A stretch of 11,629 nucleotides of DNA, taken from contig JAUIAA010000033.1 in NCBI GenBank assembly GCA_030425715.1, positions 1-11,629 on the forward strand. The letters are read 5' to 3'. The stretch comes from Bacteroidia bacterium. Its GTDB lineage: Bacteria; Bacteroidota; Bacteroidia; Flavobacteriales; Flavobacteriaceae. The notes beneath the pieces were generated by a model. That model ran no database searches, was not told where the DNA came from, and worked only from the letters and a program-made list of their open reading frames with translations. Shown in pieces: positions 7,886-11,629 of the stretch. The stretch's first letter is position 1, and the number at the start of each line of letters is the position of its first letter. Made by a program: the position numbers and the translations under genes.

Positions 7886-7908
7886 CTACCCGCTATACAA
7901 AAGGGTAG
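7886..7908. repeat. Short GC-containing inverted repeat
   Basis: CTACCC (7886-7891) and GGGTAG (7903-7908) form a 6-bp stem with an 11-nt loop in an otherwise A/T-rich gap. It stands out by base composition. No T run follows on either strand, so a terminator role is doubtful. It could be a protein-binding site or a leftover of the decayed gene beside it. Confidence 0.3.
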
Positions 7909-7935
7909 AATCTATTTTACTATAATTTTTAAATA

Positions 7936-7974
7936 GAAGAACCAAAGAAAAAAATAATTCTCCTTTGGTTCTTC
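7936..7974 (-). terminator. Hairpin terminator of the Kbp-like gene
   Basis: GAAGAACCAAAG (7936-7947) and CTTTGGTTCTTC (7963-7974) are perfect 12-bp complements around a 15-nt A/T-rich loop. The stem begins 27 nt past the stop of the minus-strand gene at 8002 and is followed on that strand by a T/A-rich stretch (TATTTAAAAATT). Transcription from the right should end here, keeping the relic and dsbD separate from the Kbp-like gene. Confidence 0.75.
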
Positions 7975-8001
7975 AGTCGTTAATTATAAAATACTCTTTA
8001 T

Positions 8002-8484
8002 TTAATCTAAAGCTGGGATTCGCAATACTTGTCCTGGATAGATTAAGTCTACACTTTTTAGCATAGGTTTATTGGCTTCAAAAATTTCAGGATATTTCAT
8101 AGCATTTCCATAATATTTTTTTGCAATTTTACTTAATGAATCTCCGCTAACCACAGTATAAAATTGTGCTTCTGGTTCTGTATGTTCCACAGTCATTTGG
8201 TCATCTACTGTAGCAATTCCTTGGGAATTTCCTATTACTAAAACTACTTTTTCTTTGGTTGTTTGGTCATACGCCATTCCGCTAACCGTAGCTGTATCGT
8301 CTAATACATTAATTTTTAAATCTTTAACTTGTAATTGTAAATCATTAACCATTTCGGTTAATTTTTTTGCGGCACCAGCTTCTGCATTTAATTTTTCATT
8401 TGCTGCATCAAATGCTTTTTCGGCAGATGTTTTTCCACCAAAAATTTTTGCCCCAGCGTCTTTAATAAAGGTAATCAGTCCCAT
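8002..8484 (-). CDS. kbp: BON-LysM protein, homologue of E. coli Kbp (YgaU)
   Basis: 160 residues, close to the 149 of E. coli Kbp. From memory of that protein, the match runs end to end: MGLITFIKDAGAKIF resembles its MGLFNFVKDAGEKL start, the GNSQGIATVDDQ block resembles GNISGIASVDDQ, and the C-terminus shares FEANKPMLKS and IYPGQVLRIP. Residues about 25-100 are a BON domain with an extra alanine-rich helical stretch, and about 107-157 a LysM domain (FYTVVSGDSLSKIAKKYYGN). There is no signal peptide, as in E. coli, where Kbp is a cytoplasmic potassium-binding protein. A peptidoglycan role suggested by the LysM name is therefore less likely. Kbp is known in E. coli to bind K+ and change shape; that this copy does so is inferred. 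The gene is monocistronic, with its own promoter (8535-8566) and terminator (7936-7974). Confidence 0.92.
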   Translation of the reverse strand: MGLITFIKDAGAKIFGGKTSAEKAFDAANEKLNAEAGAAKKLTEMVNDLQLQVKDLKINVLDDTATVSGMAYDQTTKEKVVLVIGNSQGIATVDDQMTVEHTEPEAQFYTVVSGDSLSKIAKKYYGNAMKYPEIFEANKPMLKSVDLIYPGQVLRIPALD

Positions 8485-8534
8485 TGTTTTAATTTTAAAG
8501 GGTTAATAAATTTGTTTTTAGTTTAGATATTTAT

Positions 8535-8566
8535 CAAAGTTAGTGTTTCAACATTTGACTAACAAA
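8535..8566 (-). promoter_or_regulatory. Bacteroidota-type promoter of the Kbp-like gene
   Basis: On the minus strand TTTG (8566-8563) is followed after 20 nt by TAACTTTG (8542-8535), an exact match to the TTTG / TAnnTTTG consensus recognised by the Bacteroidota primary sigma factor. The start of transcription would be near 8529, leaving an A/T-rich leader of about 45 nt before the ATG at 8484. The -33 element overlaps the promoter of the divergent gene. Confidence 0.7.
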
Positions 8567-8585
8567 TTAATTGCACTTACATTTT
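8554..8585 (+). promoter_or_regulatory. Probable promoter of the repeat-protein / M1 peptidase unit
   Basis: TTTG (8554-8557) is followed after 20 nt by TACATTTT (8578-8585), one base off TAnnTTTG. It lies about 45 nt upstream of the ATG at 8631. Spacing and position are right. The last base of the -7 box is T instead of G, so confidence is moderate. The first 13 nt are shared with the opposing Kbp promoter. Confidence 0.5.
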
Positions 8586-8630
8586 TTTAAAATTGATTAC
8601 CTTTAATCCGTTAACTAAAACATTATAATC

Positions 8631-9407
8631 ATGAGTAACACATTTGTATTTTTATTTAGCCTTGTATTTTTTATTGGCTACTACAACAAGAACGAAAAAC
8701 AGAGTGAAATTACTGAAGAATCAAAACCTTTTATTGAAAATTGGGATACAAGTTTACAGGGAGCGTGGACTACTAATTTTTTGGATAGTAATGGAAATAA
8801 TATTACTAGCACTATTATTATAATGAATGGGTATATAGCGGAAACTCATTATAATCTAACCCATAAACAATTTATCAAAACCTTTGGAGGATTATATATA
8901 GTAGATGGAGATATTTTTAAAATAACGTATGAATTCAATACCGCAGATCCTACGAGTGTTGGCAAAACTAGAGCTTCAAAATTTAAGCTATCTGGTAATA
9001 AAATTAGCTTTGTTGATGATGAGAAAATTTGGACACGTTTAGACCATGGAAACTCTAATGATTTAGCCAATGCTTGGTTAATAACTGGAAGAAAAAAAGA
9101 CGGTAAGCTATCTAAAAAAAACATTGCTGATATTGGCCCTAGAAAAACTATGAAAATATTATCTGATACACGCTTTCAATGGATTGCTTACCATACAGAA
9201 ACTGGTAAATTTTTTGGTACGGGAGGTGGAACCTATACTGCAAAAGATGGAAAATATACTGAAAATATTGAATTCTTCTCTAGAGATAGTACTCGTGTTG
9301 GTGCATCGCTTTCTTTTGATTATCACATAGAAAATGGGGAATGGCATCATAGCGGATTAAGTAGTAAAGGAAATCCAATTTATGAAATTTGGTCACCTCG
9401 GTCTTAA
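8631..9407 (+). CDS. Uncharacterised exported protein with two repeated beta-rich (lipocalin-like) halves
   Basis: 258 residues. The N-terminus MSNTFVFLFSLVFFIGYY is a hydrophobic export or anchor segment without a Cys or an Ala-x-Ala site, so the protein may stay membrane-tethered. The rest is two copies of one pattern. Copy 1 (about 42-137) begins LQGAWTTN and continues GGLYIVDGDIFKITYEF, then TSVGKTRASKFKLSGN and IWTRL. Copy 2 (about 145-256) begins LANAWLITGR and continues GGGTYTAKDGKYTENIEFF, then TRVGASLSFDYHIENG and IYEIWSP. This GAW / GGxY / TxVG / W arrangement recalls lipocalin-like small-molecule-binding barrels. I recall similar Flavobacteriaceae proteins labelled only 'membrane or secreted protein'; no function is known to me. 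The C-terminal copy looks better conserved in motif spacing. It lies 16 nt ahead of an M1 peptidase gene and is likely co-transcribed with it. Confidence 0.85.
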   Translation: MSNTFVFLFSLVFFIGYYNKNEKQSEITEESKPFIENWDTSLQGAWTTNFLDSNGNNITSTIIIMNGYIAETHYNLTHKQFIKTFGGLYIVDGDIFKITYEFNTADPTSVGKTRASKFKLSGNKISFVDDEKIWTRLDHGNSNDLANAWLITGRKKDGKLSKKNIADIGPRKTMKILSDTRFQWIAYHTETGKFFGTGGGTYTAKDGKYTENIEFFSRDSTRVGASLSFDYHIENGEWHHSGLSSKGNPIYEIWSPRS

Positions 9408-9423
9408 AAATTAAAAAATACCT

Positions 9424-11629
9424 ATGAGCAAAAGTTTTGTCTATGGCTTTATTTTAATTGCTATTCTATCTTGCAATTCACCATCCAAACCAAATCGAGT
9501 TGAATCTGGTGTTTCTAAATTATTGGCAGATGATAGAAAACAACAAATTCAAAACGTAAATTATGAATTGGCATTTAAAATTCCTAAAGAAAAGACCAAA
9601 CCAATTCATGCCAACTTAATCCTAACCTTTGAGGTTTTAAACACCCGTAAACCTCTTATTTTAGATTTTAAACCAAATCATCAGCATCCCATAAAAGTAA
9701 TTCGAAAAGGGGAAGTGTTGGAGGTAACTCAGATAAAAGAGCATATTATTATCCCTAACAAATATCTAAAAAAGGGAACCAATCAATTTGAAATTGAGTT
9801 TCAAGCTGGTGATTTATCTCTAAACAGAAACGAAGATTTTTTATATACCTTATTAGTACCAGATAGAGCAAGGACACTATTCCCTTGTTTTGATCAACCC
9901 AATATCAAAGCGCGATATAAGCTGCAACTAGAAGTGCCAAAAAACTGGAAGGTTTTAAGTAGTGCTCCAATAAAAAACACCTTTGAAAAAGATGGTTTTA
10001 CCACATATGATTTTGACCTGTCCGATAAAATGAGTACTTATTTATTTTCGTTTGTTGCTGGGCAATTTAAGAGTGCTATTAACAAAAAAAATGAATTACT
10101 CTATAGAGAAAACAATAGTGCTAAAATTAAATTTAGTCTACCTAACATCTTTAAACTACATACAAATTCTATCGCTTTTTTAGAAAATTATACCCATAAG
10201 GCATATCCCTTTAAAAAGTTAGATTTTGCAGCTATTCCCGCCTTTCAATATGGCGGTATGGAACACGTTGGTGCCATACAATATAGAGAATCTTCATTAT
10301 TCTTAGACCAAAGTGCAACAATCAACCAACAATTAAATCGCGCAAAACTAATTGCCCATGAATCTGCTCATATGTGGTTTGGCAACTTGGTAACTATGGA
10401 TTGGTTTGATGATGTTTGGTTAAAAGAGGTTTTCGCTAATTTTATGGCCGATAAAATTGTCAACCCAAATTTCACAACTATAAACCATGAATTACAATTT
10501 TTAACGGGGCATTATCCAACTGCTTTTAATGTCGATCGAACTTCTGGATCAAATGCCATAAAACAGCCTTTAAAAAACTTACAAAATGCTGGTAGTCTTT
10601 ACGGAAATATTATTTACCATAAAGCGCCTATCATGATGCGGCAATTAGAATTGTTACTAGGTGAAGAAAATTTTAAAGAAGGCATGCAATCCTATATTGA
10701 TCAATTCGCATTTGGCAATGCTACTTGGGAGGATTTAGTTAAAATATTAGATAAAAAAACTACGGTTGATATTGAACAATGGAGCAATGTTTGGGTGCAT
10801 CAACCTGGCAGACCTATTTTTACAAGTAAAATAAGTTTTTTAAATAATCTGGTAAATGAAATCCATATATCTCAAAATGCAGAAGATGGTAGTAGTAATT
10901 TTTGGCCTCAACAATTTGAGATTAGTTTGGTGTATCCAAAAAAAATAGTTTCAAAAAAAATTGACATCCATAACCCACAACAAACCATTGATGTATTTAA
11001 AGGCCTAGCTAAGCCTAGCTCCATAATTTATAACAGTAATGGTTACGGATACGGTGTTTTCCCAATAGATTCAGTAAGTATTTCTCAAAATCATTTGATT
11101 AAAAATGACCTTACTAGAGCACAAAATTATATCAATATTTTTGAAAACGCTTTAAGCGGAAGAATAAGTGTTGCTTTAGCGATAGCATCTTTCAACAGGG
11201 GCTTGACTTATGAAAATAATGCCCTAATACTACAAAACTTACGCAGCAATTGTAACACCTTGTATTGGTACTTTTTAAATGCTAAAGAAAGAAATTTTTG
11301 GCAAGCAAAATTTTGCGAAAATATTTGGAATAGACTACAATCTAATAGCTCTGCAAATATAAAAAAAGAACTATTTTTATTATTTACCACCATCGCCTAT
11401 CAGGGTAAAAGTTTAGATAATCTTTATCGTATTTGGAATAAAGACATACAAATAGATCAATTGAATTTAAACCAAAACAATTATACCGCAATTGCCATGC
11501 AATTAGCTCTATACAACCCTTCCAAAGCAAGTGCAATATTGGCAACTGCTAAAAATCAAATAAAAAATAAAGACCAACTAAACAGGTTTGACTTTTTACA
11601 GCCTGCACTCTCTAATAATCAAAATAAAA
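9424..11629 (+). CDS. M1-family zinc metallopeptidase (aminopeptidase) lipoprotein, partial at right edge
   Basis: The frame stays open from the ATG at 9424 to the end of the window (735 residues, no stop). The N-terminus MSKSFVYGFILIAILSC is a lipoprotein signal with Cys at residue 17. The M1 N-terminal beta domain includes LFPCFDQPN (about 152-160), the family's DEP-like block. The substrate-recognition motif reads GGMEH (277-281), where most M1 enzymes have GAMEN. The zinc site is complete: HESAH (H312, H316) and, 18 residues on, E335 in LKEVFANF, with E313 the catalytic base. Y398 in IIYHKAP is in the place of the usual YEKG block. The remainder (about 480-735) is a beta domain followed by a helical part. 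The protein is probably anchored in the envelope and trims peptides from the N-terminus. Position after the lipocalin-like gene suggests one transcript, without showing a shared task. Confidence 0.93.
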   Translation, partial: MSKSFVYGFILIAILSCNSPSKPNRVESGVSKLLADDRKQQIQNVNYELAFKIPKEKTKPIHANLILTFEVLNTRKPLILDFKPNHQHPIKVIRKGEVLEVTQIKEHIIIPNKYLKKGTNQFEIEFQAGDLSLNRNEDFLYTLLVPDRARTLFPCFDQPNIKARYKLQLEVPKNWKVLSSAPIKNTFEKDGFTTYDFDLSDKMSTYLFSFVAGQFKSAINKKNELLYRENNSAKIKFSLPNIFKLHTNSIAFLENYTHKAYPFKKLDFAAIPAFQYGGMEHVGAIQYRESSLFLDQSATINQQLNRAKLIAHESAHMWFGNLVTMDWFDDVWLKEVFANFMADKIVNPNFTTINHELQFLTGHYPTAFNVDRTSGSNAIKQPLKNLQNAGSLYGNIIYHKAPIMMRQLELLLGEENFKEGMQSYIDQFAFGNATWEDLVKILDKKTTVDIEQWSNVWVHQPGRPIFTSKISFLNNLVNEIHISQNAEDGSSNFWPQQFEISLVYPKKIVSKKIDIHNPQQTIDVFKGLAKPSSIIYNSNGYGYGVFPIDSVSISQNHLIKNDLTRAQNYINIFENALSGRISVALAIASFNRGLTYENNALILQNLRSNCNTLYWYFLNAKERNFWQAKFCENIWNRLQSNSSANIKKELFLLFTTIAYQGKSLDNLYRIWNKDIQIDQLNLNQNNYTAIAMQLALYNPSKASAILATAKNQIKNKDQLNRFDFLQPALSNNQNK

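Larger units (their letters stand above)
7468..8001. other. 534-nt stretch without an intact gene
   Basis: This gap between dsbD and the Kbp-like gene is A/T-rich with stop codons in all frames. It holds a decayed DsbD-alpha copy (7617-7787), a small inverted repeat (7886-7908) and the terminator of the Kbp-like gene (7936-7974). The 149 nt next to dsbD should contain the dsbD promoter and leader, but I found no TAnnTTTG with a TTG at the right distance. Positions 7788-7885 read in all three minus frames show no trace of the missing N-terminal half of the relic. Confidence 0.8.

Noticed and set aside
11001..11020. Two 10-nt near-identical units (AGGCCTAGCT, AAGCCTAGCT) in the M1 gene.
   Set aside because: They lie in frame in coding sequence as ordinary codons and are too short to suggest a repeat element.
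1..11629. Search for mobile elements, CRISPR arrays, toxin-antitoxin pairs, defence genes, tRNA or rRNA.
   Set aside because: No transposase motifs, spaced direct repeats, tRNA-like folds or nuclease/defence motifs were seen; the genes are core-type and similar in base composition.

Overview
The window looks like a chromosome segment of a marine-type member of the Flavobacteriaceae (Bacteroidota). The DNA is strongly AT-rich. Start codons lack clear Shine-Dalgarno sequences and are preceded by A/T-rich leaders. Two well-placed promoters fit the Bacteroidota consensus (TTTG, about 20 nt, then TAnnTTTG). The proteins are typical of the group: TlpA-like thioredoxin lipoproteins with DUF4369-like N-termini, and an M1 peptidase lipoprotein. 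Species cannot be named from the sequence alone.

Left part, minus strand (1-7467): the start of an ABC transporter ATPase runs off the left edge (1-202). Beyond a strong hairpin terminator (277-307) lies a five-gene thiol-redox cluster, all on the minus strand. In transcription order it is dsbD (5485-7467), a TlpA-like lipoprotein (4103-5482), a SufS/selenocysteine-lyase-like PLP enzyme (2561-4081), thioredoxin reductase trxB (1587-2522) and a second TlpA-like lipoprotein (333-1490). Spacings are 2, 21, 38 and 96 nt, so at least the first four genes are probably one transcript. Read as a pathway (inference), TrxB supplies reduced cytoplasmic thioredoxin, DsbD carries the electrons across the inner membrane, and the two lipoproteins use them in the envelope. 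The PLP enzyme would handle a cysteine-derived sulfur or selenium substrate in the cytoplasm. No thioredoxin gene is in the window.

Middle (7468-8001): a 534-base stretch without an intact gene. It contains a previously hidden relic (7617-7787) of a second DsbD N-terminal domain, ending in its own stop codon. Many synonymous differences from the intact dsbD show that it is an old paralogue that decayed, not a fresh duplication. A hairpin terminator for the next gene lies at 7936-7974.

Right part (8002-11629): a BON-LysM protein very similar to E. coli Kbp/YgaU (8002-8484, minus) is divergent from a two-gene plus-strand unit. That unit holds an uncharacterised exported protein made of two repeated beta-rich (lipocalin-like) halves (8631-9407) and, 16 nt later, an M1-family metallopeptidase lipoprotein running off the right edge (9424-11629). 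The divergent promoters overlap in their -33 regions (8535-8585).

No mobile element, CRISPR array, tRNA or rRNA was seen. Most of the window is conserved core biology. The items most worth a second look are the DsbD-domain relic, the desulfurase-like gene inside the redox cluster, and the overlapping divergent promoter.
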